A stretch of 64,000 nt of DNA from Kitasatospora aureofaciens (GCF_019192735.1 NZ_JAHTKP010000005.1:186001-250000); one strand, 5' to 3'; shown: positions 16,855 through 26,267, numbered from the stretch's first letter. Program-made: numbers and translations. The notes: generated from the sequence alone by a model not told the origin.

Positions 16855-16870
16855 GCTTGCATTTGCAAGC
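16855..16870. promoter_or_regulatory. Inverted repeat upstream of the XRE regulator
   Basis: gcttgcatttgcaagc has 7-bp arms around tt, 22 bases before the XRE start codon. Extra ttgc half-sites occur on both sides (around 16835 and 16877). It is a plausible autoregulatory operator. Confidence 0.5.
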
Positions 16871-16891
16871 GCTGTGTTGCACGCTGTGGGT

Positions 16892-17308
16892 ATGGCCTCA
16901 CTGAACGTCGGCTCGCTGGGCGAGTACATCCGCGAGCAGCGCCGGAACGCGCAGTACTCGTTGCGGCAGTTGGCGGAGGCCGCCGGCGTGTCCAACCCCT
17001 ACCTCAGCCAGATCGAGCGAGGGTTGCGCAAGCCGAGTGCGGAGATCCTCCAGCAGATCGCGAAGGCGCTGCGGATCTCCGCGGAGACGCTGTACGTCCA
17101 GGCCGGGATTCTGGAGGAGCGGCGGGGCGAGGGCCTGGAGCTGCGGGCCTCGATCCTGGCCGATCCGCTGATCAACGAGCAGCAGAAGCAGGCGCTGCTC
17201 GCGGTCTACGACGCCTTTCTCAAGGAGAACGCCGCCCTGCGGGGCACGGTGGCCGACGCCGAACCTGCGGCCGACACCGCCACTCCGACCGACGGCTCAG
17301 CCACCTAG
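16892..17308 (+). CDS. XRE family transcriptional regulator
   Basis: 138 residues. The HTH spans about residues 10-65 (LREQ-like start IREQRRNAQYSLRQLAEAAG, then SNPYLSQIERGLRKPS). The C-terminal half is helical and charged. It is followed by an HBHA-like gene after 18 bases and then a DUF2516 gene. The same order is found in Mycobacterium (Rv0474, hbhA/Rv0475, Rv0476), so it is the Rv0474 counterpart by context. The start lacks a clear ribosome-binding site. Confidence 0.9.
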   Translation: MASLNVGSLGEYIREQRRNAQYSLRQLAEAAGVSNPYLSQIERGLRKPSAEILQQIAKALRISAETLYVQAGILEERRGEGLELRASILADPLINEQQKQALLAVYDAFLKENAALRGTVADAEPAADTATPTDGSAT

Positions 17309-17326
17309 ACACCGGGAGGACCGGTC

Positions 17327-17854
17327 ATGCCGATCACCGACGAGATCAAGAAGACCCTCACCGACCCGACCCCGCTGTACGCCCTCGCCGGCGCCGGCGA
17401 CCTCGCCTACGAGAAACTGCGCGAGGTGCCGGGCAGGGTCGAGGCGCTGGCCGCGGACCGCAAGGGCGCGCAGGAGAAGGCCGGCGCCAAGCTCCAGGAG
17501 GCGCAGGCGAAGCTGGCCGAGGCGCAGGCCAGGGTCACGGACACCGTCACCATGCTCCCCACCGACTTGAAGGCCCTGCAGGAGCGCGCCCAGGACTTCG
17601 CCCTCCAGCAGGTGGGCCGCGCGGTCGAGTTGGCGGTGAAGGCGAAGGAGACGTACGACGAGCTGGCCGAGCGCGGCAAGGTCGTGGTCGAGCGCACCCG
17701 CCCGGGCTCGCCGGACGTGCCCGCCGAGCCCGAGCTGCTGGAGGCCGAGGTGGTCTCGGACGAGATGGCCGAGGACGAGGTGGTCGAGGCCGACGCCGAG
17801 CCCGTGCCGAAGAAGAACGCCCGGGCCCGGAAGGGCGTCGACGGCGGCGAGTGA
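17327..17854 (+). CDS. HBHA-like coiled-coil protein
   Basis: 175 residues with a gggagg-type site before the ATG. The body (residues about 20-130) is Ala/Glu/Lys/Gln-rich and predicted coiled coil. The tail is acidic, then ends with a short basic stretch (VPKKNARARKG). Mycobacterial HBHA has the same architecture with a longer Lys/Ala tail that binds heparin and lipids. The synteny with XRE and DUF2516 supports homology. A role in surface adhesion cannot be assumed in a streptomycete; a lipid- or membrane-associated role is possible. Confidence 0.75.
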   Translation: MPITDEIKKTLTDPTPLYALAGAGDLAYEKLREVPGRVEALAADRKGAQEKAGAKLQEAQAKLAEAQARVTDTVTMLPTDLKALQERAQDFALQQVGRAVELAVKAKETYDELAERGKVVVERTRPGSPDVPAEPELLEAEVVSDEMAEDEVVEADAEPVPKKNARARKGVDGGE

Positions 17855-17893
17855 AGCGCCGCCGAACGGGGCACATCCGGTGACCGCGGAACG

Positions 17894-17928
17894 TTGACAC
17901 CTGGGCGAACGGTTCGCCGTGCCAGGAT
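17894..17928 (+). promoter_or_regulatory. Possible promoter/operator before the DUF2516 gene
   Basis: A consensus -35 (ttgaca, 17894-17899) is followed by a perfect dyad gcgaacggttcgc (17905-17917) and a -10-like caggat (17923-17928). The 23-base spacing is too long for a normal promoter, so either the true -10 differs or an activator is needed. Confidence 0.35.
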
Positions 17929-17973
17929 GGACGGCGGCCCACACGCCGGAGCCGAGAGACAGAGGAGACCGCG

Positions 17974-18327
17974 ATGGGCGGAGTGGCCCAGATTCTGGAC
18001 CTGGCCTATCTGAACCCGATCTGGTGGTTGTCCGTCGCCATCCTGGGCTTCAAACTGTTCGCCCTGCTCGACGGCGCCTCGCGCCGCGAGGACGCCTACC
18101 GGGCGGCGGACAAGAAGACCAAGCCGTTCTGGCTGACGATCCTGGCGATCGCGTTCGGCTGGGACCTGCTGTTCGGGGCGAACTTCTTCACCGGCATCGG
18201 GACGCTCGCCGGCCTGGTCGCCTCGATCGTCTACATGGTGGACGTGCGCCCGGCGATCCGGGAGCTGACCAACCGCGGCGGCCGGGGCGGCGGCCGGAAC
18301 AACATGGGGCCGTACGGACCCTGGTAG
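17974..18327 (+). CDS. DUF2516 family membrane protein
   Basis: 117 residues. Three hydrophobic segments (WWLSVAILGFKLFALL; FWLTILAIAFGWDLLF; LAGLVASIVYMVDV) separated by short charged loops match DUF2516, the family of mycobacterial Rv0476. It has an agaggag site before the ATG. It follows the HBHA-like gene as in mycobacteria. Function unknown. Confidence 0.85.
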   Translation: MGGVAQILDLAYLNPIWWLSVAILGFKLFALLDGASRREDAYRAADKKTKPFWLTILAIAFGWDLLFGANFFTGIGTLAGLVASIVYMVDVRPAIRELTNRGGRGGGRNNMGPYGPW

Positions 18328-18377
18328 ACCGCGAGCCGCACGGACAGCACGAGCTCGGACAGAACGACCGCCGACAG

Positions 18378-18424
18378 AACGACCCCGCCCGGGCAGGTGA
18401 AGCACCTGCCCGGGCGGGGTCGTT
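18378..18424. terminator. Strong bidirectional terminator
   Basis: Perfect 22-bp arms (18378-18399 and 18403-18424) with a 3-base loop, between the convergent DUF2516 and phosphatase genes. On the plus strand the right arm ends in tcgtt. Confidence 0.88.
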
Positions 18425-18438
18425 CCCGCACGACGCCC

Positions 18439-19935
18439 TCACCCGAGGATCAGCTGCACCGGGTTCCGTTCCAGCAGCAGCACCGCGACGTCGTCCGTCA
18501 GCGCGCCGCCGTTCAGCTCCTCGACCTCGGCGATGGCGCTGTCGACCAGCCGGCCGCGGGTCAGCCCGGCGGACTGGTGGTCGCCGACCAGGTCCGCCAG
18601 CCCGTCCTGCCCGAGGCGCCGCGACCCCGCCCCGACCCGGCCCTCGATCAGCCCGTCGGTGTAGAGCAACAGCCGCCAGCCGGGCCGGAGTTCGAGGCGG
18701 TGGGCGGGCCAGGCGGCCTGCCCGTCGTCGCACGGGAGGAGCCCGAGCGCGGGCCCGGCGAGGTCGGAGGGCAGCGACATCGGCTGGTGGTCCCGGCCGA
18801 GCAGGAGCGGCGCCGGGTGTCCGGCGAGATAGAGACGGGCCCGCTCGCAGGCGCCGAGCGCGTCGAGTTCGCCGCAGTCGCCGCCGGGTTCGATGACGAG
18901 CATGCAGAGCGTCGCGAAGATCTCGTCGCTGCGCCGCTCGTGTTCAAGGACGTGCTGGAGGGTGGTCAGCAGGGCCTCGCCGGTGAGGCCCGCGAAGACG
19001 AGGGTGCGCCACGCTATCCGGAGGGCGACGCCGAGCGCGGCCTCGTCGGGGCCGTGGCCGCAGACGTCGCCGATCACGACGTGGACGGTGCCGTCGTCGG
19101 TGCGGACGGCGTCGTAGAAGTCGCCGCCGAGCAGGGCGCGGCGGCGGCCGGGACGGTAGCGCCGGGTGAACGAGAGGCCGGCGCCGTCGAGCAGCGGGGT
19201 GGGCAGCAGGTGGCGCTGGAGTCGGGCGTTCTCCTGGCCGCGGAGTTCGGCCTCGACCAGGCGGCGCTGCGATTCGTCGGCACGCTTGCGCTCGACGGCG
19301 TAGCGCAGGGCGCGGGCCAGCAGCGGGCCGTCCGTCTCGTGCTTGATCAGGAAGTCCTGGGCACCGGCGGCGACGGCGGCGGCGCCCAGTTCGGCGCCGG
19401 CCGCGTCGGTGAGCACGACGACGGCGGTGTGCGGGGCGCGGCGGAGCAGTTCGTGCAGCCCTTCCAGCCCGTCCGAGGGGCCCCCAGCCTTGGCGGCTGG
19501 GCGGTGCCCCCATTCGGGGTGCGGCAGGTCGGCCGGGGCGGCGAGGTCGAGCAGGACGCAGCTGAACTCGTTGGTGCGGGAGCGCCCGCGCCGGTTTCCG
19601 TTCGGGGCGGGGGCCAGCAGGCCGGTGGCCTGGTCGAGGCCGCGGACCCAGTGGACCTCGATGGAGGCCCCGCTGTCGGCCACCGCCGCCTTGATCAGCT
19701 GGGCGTCGGAGGCGTCGTCCTCGATCACCAGGAGCTTGAGCGGCGCGGCGCCGGTGGAGGCCTCGCCGGGTGCCGGAACGTTTCCCGCCTGCGACCGGGG
19801 GTGAGGTATCGGGGGAGCGTCCGTCAGCGGGACGGCCGTGGCCGGGCGGCCGAGGGCATGGCGGGGGAGGGCGCCGTCGAGGGCGCCCGCCGGGTCCGCG
19901 GCACCAGGTGCCCGCCCGTCTCCCGTTGCGGGCAT
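18439..19935 (-). CDS. Receiver-domain PP2C/SpoIIE-type serine phosphatase
   Basis: 498 residues. The ATG at 19935 has aagggagga upstream. After a disordered N-terminus, a response-regulator receiver starts at LKLLVIEDD and has the phosphoacceptor Asp in VLLDL; a short linker leads to the SpoIIE/PP2C domain (GGDFYD, IGDVCGHG, LLYTDGLIEGR). Such proteins act in partner-switching control of anti-sigma factor antagonists. The receiver carries an unusual insert of about 15 residues (after APADLP) encoded by a GC-rich palindromic element at 19476-19512. Confidence 0.88.
   Translation of the reverse strand: MPATGDGRAPGAADPAGALDGALPRHALGRPATAVPLTDAPPIPHPRSQAGNVPAPGEASTGAAPLKLLVIEDDASDAQLIKAAVADSGASIEVHWVRGLDQATGLLAPAPNGNRRGRSRTNEFSCVLLDLAAPADLPHPEWGHRPAAKAGGPSDGLEGLHELLRRAPHTAVVVLTDAAGAELGAAAVAAGAQDFLIKHETDGPLLARALRYAVERKRADESQRRLVEAELRGQENARLQRHLLPTPLLDGAGLSFTRRYRPGRRRALLGGDFYDAVRTDDGTVHVVIGDVCGHGPDEAALGVALRIAWRTLVFAGLTGEALLTTLQHVLEHERRSDEIFATLCMLVIEPGGDCGELDALGACERARLYLAGHPAPLLLGRDHQPMSLPSDLAGPALGLLPCDDGQAAWPAHRLELRPGWRLLLYTDGLIEGRVGAGSRRLGQDGLADLVGDHQSAGLTRGRLVDSAIAEVEELNGGALTDDVAVLLLERNPVQLILG
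19476..19512. repeat. GC-rich palindromic element inserted in the phosphatase gene
   Basis: An imperfect palindrome of the type ggggcccccagcc...ggctggg...gtgccccc. Related copies lie at about 62331-62358 and, as a half copy, at about 7951-7968. It adds residues to the receiver domain without breaking the frame. Confidence 0.5.
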
Positions 19936-20170
19936 CGGTGGTTCCTCCCTTTCCCCGAGTGCGTAACGGCCGAGGTCCGTCCGCAGTGCCCGCCTGGCAC
20001 CCTGCGTCGGGGAACTTCTCGCGACCATAACGTGATCTCCGGGGATTTCTCTGACCCACCGGCACCGTTGTGGTTGGTGCCACGCCGGTGGCGGTGTGGT
20101 GATCGGACTCGGACGACGGCTCGGGCCCGTTCCCGGCGGCTGCCGGGGTGGGCGGGGAGAGGGGTACACG

Positions 20171-20746
20171 ATGGTGACACGGATCACCCTGGTCGAGGGT
20201 GACATCACGGAACAGCAGGTGGACGCCGTGGTGAACGCCGCCAACTCGTCCCTGCTGGGCGGCGGCGGGGTGGACGGTGCGATCCACCGCAAGGGCGGGC
20301 CGCAGATTCTGGAGGAGTGCCGCCGGCTGCGCGCCTCGCACTGGGGCAAGGGGCTGCCCACCGGGCGGGCGGTGGCGACGACGGCCGGGCGGCTGCCGGC
20401 CCGGTGGGTGATGCACACCGTCGGGCCGGTGTACCGGGCGGAGGAGTACGAGGAGCAGGCGGAGCTGCTGGCCTCCTGTTATCGCGAGGCGCTGCGGACG
20501 GCGGCGGAGCTGGGTGCGCGCACGGTGGCCTTCCCGGCCGTGTCGGCCGGAATCTACGGATGGCCGCCGGCCGACGCGGCCCGGATCGCGCTCTCCACCG
20601 TCGCCGAGGTGGCGGACGGCGGTGACGAACGGGCCGGGGCTGGGCTGGACGAGGTGCGGTTCGTGCTGTTCGGGGCAGAGATGTACGAGGTGTTCGAGCG
20701 GGCGTGGCAGGTGCTGCGGGAGCCGCGGGAGGCGGGCGAGGGCTGA
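20171..20746 (+). CDS. Macro-domain protein, O-acetyl-ADP-ribose deacetylase type (YmdB/MacroD-like)
   Basis: 191 residues. Clear MacroD-type motifs: VDAVVNAANSSLLGGGGVDGAIHRKGG (ADP-ribose loop 1, about residues 17-43) and AFPAVSAGIYGWP (loop 2, about residues 115-128). Members hydrolyse O-acetyl-ADP-ribose and mono-ADP-ribosylated proteins. The ATG at 20171 has ggggagaggggt upstream. It is divergent from the phosphatase gene. This is the second macro protein in the window, from a different subfamily than the one at 6190-6669. Confidence 0.9.
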   Translation: MVTRITLVEGDITEQQVDAVVNAANSSLLGGGGVDGAIHRKGGPQILEECRRLRASHWGKGLPTGRAVATTAGRLPARWVMHTVGPVYRAEEYEEQAELLASCYREALRTAAELGARTVAFPAVSAGIYGWPPADAARIALSTVAEVADGGDERAGAGLDEVRFVLFGAEMYEVFERAWQVLREPREAGEG

Positions 20747-20900
20747 GGCAGGGCGAACGCCGGGCGGCGGTGGTGATCGCCGTTCGGTGGCCTCCATCGT
20801 GGCGTGACGGGGCGTCAACGCGCCAGAGGAATTCGATAACTCGTTCGAGTGAAACCGGCGGGTCGCTGTCGGACCACGACCACTGCCCAGCCGGCACCGC

Positions 20901-20950
20901 AGAAACACGGCCCCGCGAGCACCGTAGAAGCACGGCCCCGCGAGCCCCGT
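20901..20950. repeat. Two tandem 25-bp repeats
   Basis: Two adjacent 25-base units (20901-20925 and 20926-20950; shared core cacggccccgcgagc) differ at two positions. They lie just downstream of the methyltransferase stop codon, in the gap between two convergent genes. Confidence 0.6.
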
Positions 20951-20951
20951 C

Positions 20952-21782
20952 CTACGGCGCGAGCGCCGTCCAGGGCACCGTGACCTCGCCCTGCCGCCAC
21001 CGGCCGCGGGCGTCCACCAGCGGCCAGTCGCCCGCCAGCGCCGTGCACGCGGCCACCCAGCGCTGCCGCGCCCCGAACGCCCCGTACGGCGCGGCGGCCG
21101 CCCAAGCCCGGTCGAAGTCGGCCAGGAACCGGTGCACCGGCCGGCCCGGCACGTTGTGGTGGATCAGCGCCTTCGGCAGCCGCTCGGCCAGGTCCGACGG
21201 CTGGCCGAGGCCGCCCAGCCGGGCCGCGAAGGTCACCGTCCGCGGCCCCTCCGGGCCGAGCGCGACCCAGACGTGCCGCCGCCCGATCTCGTCGCAGGTG
21301 CCCTCGACGAGCAGCCCGTCCGGCGCCAGCCGCGCGCAGAGCCGCTCCCACACCGCGGCGACCGCCGACTCGTCGTACTGCCGCAGCACGTTGGCGGCCC
21401 GGATCAGCTGGGCCGGCGCGCCGCCGTCCAGCGGCACCTCGAAGCCGCCGCGCCGGAAGGTGAGCAGCGGCGGCTCGGCGTACGGCAGGGCCGCGGCGAC
21501 CCGCTCCGGCTCGATCTCGATCCCGACCACCCGGACGTCCGGCCGCACCGCGCGCAGCCGCCCGGCCAGTTCGACGGCCGTCCAGGGCGCGGCGCCGTAG
21601 CCGAGGTCGACCGCCACCGGCGGCCGGGCGGCGGCGCGCAGCGCGCGGCCGAGGGTGTGGGCGATCCAGCGGTCCATCCGCCGCAGCCGGTTGGTGTTGG
21701 TGGTCCCCCGGGTGACCGTCCCCACCGGCCGCCCGGTCCGCCCACGGGCGGGCGTGGTCGCGGAGTCGAAGGAGGCAGCCAT
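20952..21782 (-). CDS. Class I SAM-dependent methyltransferase-like protein
   Basis: 276 residues from the ATG at 21782. VAVDLGYGAAPWTAVELAGRL (about residues 60-80) is a glycine-poor variant of the SAM-binding motif I, followed by VVGIEIEPERV (motif II). In Streptomyces this protein sits next to mshA in the opposite direction, as here. A -10-like taccct (minus strand; + 21790-21795) ends 7 bases before the ATG, so the start is likely leaderless. The substrate is unknown. A longer upstream frame to 22160 overlaps mshA and is not used. Confidence 0.75.
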   Translation of the reverse strand: MAASFDSATTPARGRTGRPVGTVTRGTTNTNRLRRMDRWIAHTLGRALRAAARPPVAVDLGYGAAPWTAVELAGRLRAVRPDVRVVGIEIEPERVAAALPYAEPPLLTFRRGGFEVPLDGGAPAQLIRAANVLRQYDESAVAAVWERLCARLAPDGLLVEGTCDEIGRRHVWVALGPEGPRTVTFAARLGGLGQPSDLAERLPKALIHHNVPGRPVHRFLADFDRAWAAAAPYGAFGARQRWVAACTALAGDWPLVDARGRWRQGEVTVPWTALAP

Positions 21783-22011
21783 GCCGAGAAGGGTACCGAG
21801 AAGGGCGCCCCCGGGGTTCGGCCACCATCTCCCACCTGCGGTGATGCCCGGCCGGCGATCCGGTCCGCCGATCCGGGAATGCCGAACATCGGCCGGGTGG
21901 TTGGCACACTGGCGGTGATGTGTGCCCGGACGGGGCAGCGCACACCGGACAGCGGGCGGGCCGTGCGCGGGCCGCCGGGAGACGGGCCGCACACGAGGAG
22001 GCTTCAGCCAG

Positions 22012-23385
22012 GTGATCCAGCACCCCGTCCGTTCGGTACGCCGTGCCCAGTCGGCCGCGCCCGGGCGCGGCCGGTTCCAGTCGCTCGTCACGGGCCGCCG
22101 CCGCCCGCGCCGGATAGCCATGATCAGCGTCCACACCTCGCCGCTGCACCAGCCCGGCACCGGGGATGCGGGCGGGATGAACGTCTACATCGTGGAGCTG
22201 GCCAAGCGCCTCGCCGCGCTCGACGTCGAGGTCGAGGTGTTCACCCGGGCGACCTGCTCGGACGACGCCCCCACCGTCGAGCTGGCCCCGGGCGTGCTGG
22301 TGCGGCACGTCACCGCCGGGCCGTACGAGGGCCTGATCAAGGAGGACCTGCCGGCCCAGCTGTGCGCCTTCACCCACGGCGTGCTGCGGACCGAGGCGGG
22401 CCACCGCCCCGGCCACTACGACCTGGTGCACTCGCACTACTGGCTCTCCGGGCAGGTCGGCTGGCTGGCCGCGCAGCGCTGGGGTGTGCCGCTGGTGCAC
22501 ACCATGCACACCATGGCGAAGGTGAAGAACGCCGCGCTGGCCGAGGGCGACACACCCGAGCCCGCGGCCCGGGTGATCGGCGAGACCCAGGTGGTCGAGG
22601 CCGCCGACCGGCTGATCGCGAACACCACCGAGGAGGCCGCCGAGCTGGCGCTGCACTACGCCGCCCGGCCGGACCAGCTCGCCGTCGTCCACCCCGGCGT
22701 CAACCTGGACGTCTTCCGCCCGGGCCGGCCGGACGTGCGGGCGGCGGCCCGTACCCGGCTGGGGCTGCCGCAGGACGCCGCCGTACTGCTCTTCGCCGGC
22801 CGAATACAGCCGCTGAAGGCGCCCGACGTGCTGCTGCGCGCCGTCGCCGAGCTGCTGGACCGTCGCCCCGGCCTGCGCGAGCGGCTGGTCGTCCCGGTGG
22901 TCGGCGGGCCGTCCGGCACCGGGCTCTCCCGGCCGGAGAGCCTGCACAAGCTCGCCGCCCAGCTGGGCATCTGCGACGTGGTCCGGTTCCACCCGCCGGT
23001 CGGGCAGGCGCAGCTCGCCGACTGGTACCAGGCCGCGACGGCCCTGGTGATGCCTTCGTACAGCGAGTCCTTCGGGCTGGTCGCCCTGGAGGCGCAGGCC
23101 TGCGGCACCCCGGTGGTGGCCGCCGCGGTCGGCGGGCTGCCGGTTGCGGTGCGGGACGGCGTGACCGGCACGCTGGTCCGCGGGCACGACCCGCGGGACT
23201 GGTCGCACGCGCTGGAGCCGTACGTCACCGACCCGGGCCTGGTCGCCCGGCAGGGTGCGGCGGCGGCCCGGCACGCGGCCGGCTTCGGCTGGGAGACCGC
23301 GGCGGCGACCACCGTCGAGGTGTACGCCGGCAGTCTGGCCCGCCCGGCGGGGCGGCTGGCCGCGGCCCGGCGGCGCCTGGCCTGA
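22012..23385 (+). CDS. mshA: D-inositol-3-phosphate glycosyltransferase
   Basis: 457 residues, GT4 fold. MshA makes the first intermediate of mycothiol from UDP-GlcNAc and inositol-3-phosphate. Visible motifs: [19 protein letters not shown] (acceptor and UDP loop), [11 protein letters not shown], and the donor-site [19 protein letters not shown] (about residues 360-378). I choose the GTG at 22012, which follows gaggagg by about 11 bases; the first 35 residues are Arg-rich and variable in the family. It is followed by a YbjN gene, the usual streptomycete order. Confidence 0.93.
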   Translation: MIQHPVRSVRRAQSAAPGRGRFQSLVTGRRRPRRIAMISVHTSPLHQPGTGDAGGMNVYIVELAKRLAALDVEVEVFTRATCSDDAPTVELAPGVLVRHVTAGPYEGLIKEDLPAQLCAFTHGVLRTEAGHRPGHYDLVHSHYWLSGQVGWLAAQRWGVPLVHTMHTMAKVKNAALAEGDTPEPAARVIGETQVVEAADRLIANTTEEAAELALHYAARPDQLAVVHPGVNLDVFRPGRPDVRAAARTRLGLPQDAAVLLFAGRIQPLKAPDVLLRAVAELLDRRPGLRERLVVPVVGGPSGTGLSRPESLHKLAAQLGICDVVRFHPPVGQAQLADWYQAATALVMPSYSESFGLVALEAQACGTPVVAAAVGGLPVAVRDGVTGTLVRGHDPRDWSHALEPYVTDPGLVARQGAAAARHAAGFGWETAAATTVEVYAGSLARPAGRLAAARRRLA

Positions 23386-23445
23386 CACCGCCCGGCCCGA
23401 CACCGCCTGCTGCGCGCACCGGTACCGCCGAGTAACGTCACCCCC

Positions 23446-23958
23446 ATGGCAACCCGCACCAAGGACGAGGCCCTGACCCTCCTGCGCACCGCCCTGGACG
23501 ACGCCGGGGTGGCCTGGGAGCCGGCCGCCACCGACCCGTACACGCTGGTGGCGACGCTCCCGGGCACCCGCAAGCTGAGCACCGCCTGCGCCCTGCGGGT
23601 CGGCGACCACACCCTCTCGGTGAACGCCTTCGTGATCCGCCGCCCGGACGAGAACCACGAGGCCGTCTACCGCTGGCTGCTGGAGCGCAACACCCGGCTC
23701 TACGGCGTCGCCTACGCGATCGACCCGCTCGGTGACGTCTACCTGGCCGGTCGCCTGCCGCTGGCGGCGCTGACCGCGGACGCGGTGGACCGGTTGCTCG
23801 GGACGGTGCTGGCGAACGCCGACGAGCCCTTCAACACGCTGCTGGAGCTGGGCTTCGCCTCGGCGATCCGGCGCGAGTGGGAGTGGCGGACCAAGCGCGG
23901 AGAGTCCACCCGCAACCTGGCCGCCTTCTCCCACCTGGCCGCCCCGGCGGCCGAGTAG
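23446..23958 (+). CDS. YbjN domain-containing protein
   Basis: 170 residues. The fold resembles type III secretion chaperone-like YbjN proteins: a two-layer alpha/beta core with LPGTRKLSTACALRVGDHTL and NAFVIRRPDENHEAVYRWLLERN. It lies between mshA and gpm, a gene order common in streptomycetes. A -10-like taacgt (23433-23438) ends 7 bases before the ATG, so the transcript is probably leaderless and independent of mshA. Function unknown. Confidence 0.85.
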   Translation: MATRTKDEALTLLRTALDDAGVAWEPAATDPYTLVATLPGTRKLSTACALRVGDHTLSVNAFVIRRPDENHEAVYRWLLERNTRLYGVAYAIDPLGDVYLAGRLPLAALTADAVDRLLGTVLANADEPFNTLLELGFASAIRREWEWRTKRGESTRNLAAFSHLAAPAAE

Positions 23959-23965
23959 CCGGACC

Positions 23966-25309
23966 TCAGGAGCCCGCCGGAGCCTTCGCGGCCCCGGCGG
24001 GCTCCGACGGCCGCACCTCCTGCACCTCTGACACCTCCGGCACCACCGCTGCCGCCGCACGCGTCCGCCGGCCGAGCACCACGTGTCCGAGCGCCGCGAC
24101 GCTGCCGCAGACCGCGCATGCGCCCCACAACACCGAGGGGCCGGCATGCTCCAGCAGCACACCGCCGGCCGCCGGGCCGAGGAACGAGGCGAGCGACCAG
24201 GAGAGCGAGTAGACGCCCTGGTACCGCCCGCGCGCGTGGGTCGGCGCCAGCTCGGCGACCAGGCTCATCATGGTCGGCGCGTTGAGGATCTCGCCGATCG
24301 TCCAGACCGCCACCGAGCCGGCGAAGATCCAGGCGGACGACCCGGCCAGCGACGCCAGCCCGAAGCCCCAGCCCGCGAACAGACAGCTGGCGATCAGCAG
24401 GCCGGTCCGGGAGCGGCCCTCCATCCACCGGGTGAGCGGGATCTGCAGCACCACGATCAGCACTCCGTTCAGGCCGATGACCAGCCCGTACTCGGTGGTC
24501 GTGATGCCCGCGCCGCCCATGTCGACGGCCAGGGTGGTGCTGCCCTGCTGGAAGACCAGGGCGAGCAGCAGGTTGAGCGCGACGACCACCATGAACCGGC
24601 CGTCCCGGAACACCGCGCCGAGGCCGATGGCCGGCTCCTTCGCTGCGGCCGAACCCGAACCCGAACCCGCGGCCGAACCCGAACCCGACGCATCGGCCTC
24701 CGGCTTCGTCTCCGGGATCCGGATGAAGATCACCACCGCACAGACCAGCGTGGTGAGCGCGTCCAGCAGGAAGAGCGTGAGGTAACCGTGGGTGGCGATC
24801 AGACCGGCCGCGGCGGCGGAGAGGCCGAAGCCGATGTTGATCGCCCAGTAGTTCAGCGCGTAGGCGCGGACCCGGTCCTCGGCCGGGACGAGGTCGGCGA
24901 TGATCGCCGAGGTGGCCGGCCGGGAGGCGTTGTTGCAGAGGCCGACCAGGAAGGCCACCACCGCGATCGCCACCTGGCCGTCCGTGAAGCCGAGTACGGC
25001 GGTGAACAGCGCGGTGCCGAGCTGGGCCGCGACCAGGGTCGGGCGGCGCCCGATCCGGTCGGTCAGCACCCCGGCGCCGAGGGCCGCGATCGCGGAGCCG
25101 AGGCCGAACAGCGAGGCCACCAGGCCCGCGTAGGACGCCGAGTAGCCGCGATCACTGGTCAGGTACAGGGCCAAAAACGTGACCACAAATGCGCCGAGCC
25201 GGTTGATCAGCGTCGAGGTCCAGAGCCACCAGAACTGCCGTGGCAGCCCGCCCATCGTCTCCCGCAACATTCTTCGGAACCGGGGGTTGGCGAGCACGTG
25301 GAAGAGCAT
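23966..25309 (-). CDS. MFS transporter
   Basis: 447 residues and about 12 transmembrane helices; the ATG at 25309 starts the conserved segment. Motif A-like VLTDRIGRRPTLV follows helix 2. The central cytosolic loop carries a Gly/Ser/Ala repeat (about residues 205-222) encoded by repeated cgaacc hexamers on the plus strand. It converges with the YbjN gene, with 7 bases between stops. It resembles drug-efflux MFS proteins, but the substrate cannot be told. Confidence 0.85.
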   Translation of the reverse strand: MLFHVLANPRFRRMLRETMGGLPRQFWWLWTSTLINRLGAFVVTFLALYLTSDRGYSASYAGLVASLFGLGSAIAALGAGVLTDRIGRRPTLVAAQLGTALFTAVLGFTDGQVAIAVVAFLVGLCNNASRPATSAIIADLVPAEDRVRAYALNYWAINIGFGLSAAAAGLIATHGYLTLFLLDALTTLVCAVVIFIRIPETKPEADASGSGSAAGSGSGSAAAKEPAIGLGAVFRDGRFMVVVALNLLLALVFQQGSTTLAVDMGGAGITTTEYGLVIGLNGVLIVVLQIPLTRWMEGRSRTGLLIASCLFAGWGFGLASLAGSSAWIFAGSVAVWTIGEILNAPTMMSLVAELAPTHARGRYQGVYSLSWSLASFLGPAAGGVLLEHAGPSVLWGACAVCGSVAALGHVVLGRRTRAAAAVVPEVSEVQEVRPSEPAGAAKAPAGS

Positions 25310-25458
25310 GTGGGGGGCTCCCGAGGGCAGGCGTCCGCCGAGCGGCAAGGGCAGGTCCGCTCAGCCGACAGGTGTAAGTGGCAATTGCGCGTGGCACACA
25401 TTACACACGGTGGAAGGTCCCCACCAGCGGTTTTCCGGGCTCCACTAAGCTGGGCGCC

Positions 25459-26217
25459 ATGGCTGACACGACGTACCGACTCATCCTCCTCCGCCACGGC
25501 GAGAGCCAGTGGAACCAGAAGAACCTGTTCACCGGTTGGGTCGACGTCGACCTCAACGAGAAGGGCGAGAAGGAGGCCGCCCGCGGTGGCGAGCTCCTGG
25601 CCGCCGAGGGTCTGCTGCCCGACGTGGTGCACACCTCGCTGCTGCGCCGCGCGATCCGCACCTCGCAGATCGCCCTGGACAAGGCCGACCGCCACTGGAT
25701 CCCGGTCAGCCGCAGCTGGCGTCTGAACGAGCGGCACTACGGCGCGCTCCAGGGCAAGGACAAGGCCCAGACCCTGGCCGAGTTCGGCGAGGAGCAGTTC
25801 CAGCTCTGGCGCCGCTCCTACGACACCCCGCCGCCGGTGCTGGCCGACGACGCCGAGTACTCGCAGGCCGGCGACGCCCGCTATGCCGACATCCCGAGCG
25901 AGCTGCGTCCGCGCACCGAGTGCCTGAAGGACGTCGTCGACCGGATGCTCCCGTACTGGTACGACGCGATCGTCCCGGACCTGGCCTCCGGCAAGACCGT
26001 CCTGGTCACCGCCCACGGCAACAGCCTGCGCGCGCTGGTCAAGCACCTCGACGGCATCTCCGACGCGGACATCGCCGGCCTGAACATCCCGACCGGCATC
26101 CCGCTGGTGTACGAGCTCGACGCCGACTTCAAGCCCGTCGCCAAGGGTGGCCGCTACCTCGACGCGGAGGCCGCCGCCGCCGCCATCGAGGCGGTCAAGA
26201 ATCAGGGCAAGAAGTAA
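25459..26217 (+). CDS. gpmA: 2,3-bisphosphoglycerate-dependent phosphoglycerate mutase
   Basis: 252 residues. Glycolytic interconversion of 3- and 2-phosphoglycerate. The catalytic LLRHGES (phospho-His about residue 13) and the second His in TAHGNSLR are present, as are [10 protein letters not shown] and the family length. taagct (25446-25451) ends 7 bases before the ATG, indicating a leaderless start. A hairpin terminator follows 14 bases after the stop. Confidence 0.96.
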   Translation: MADTTYRLILLRHGESQWNQKNLFTGWVDVDLNEKGEKEAARGGELLAAEGLLPDVVHTSLLRRAIRTSQIALDKADRHWIPVSRSWRLNERHYGALQGKDKAQTLAEFGEEQFQLWRRSYDTPPPVLADDAEYSQAGDARYADIPSELRPRTECLKDVVDRMLPYWYDAIVPDLASGKTVLVTAHGNSLRALVKHLDGISDADIAGLNIPTGIPLVYELDADFKPVAKGGRYLDAEAAAAAIEAVKNQGKK

Positions 26218-26231
26218 GCCCGAACGCACGT

Positions 26232-26267
26232 AGGCCCCGTCGCCCGGCTCGCCGGGCGGCGGGGCCT
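26232..26267 (+). terminator. gpmA terminator
   Basis: 16-bp arms with one mismatch (26232-26247 and 26252-26267) and a 4-base loop, directly after the gpmA stop codon. Confidence 0.82.

Noticed and set aside
20829..20852. Motif cactcgaacgagtt resembling part of the encapsulin upstream repeats
   Set aside because: It lies between two convergent genes with no obvious target; the similarity over about 13 bases may be chance.
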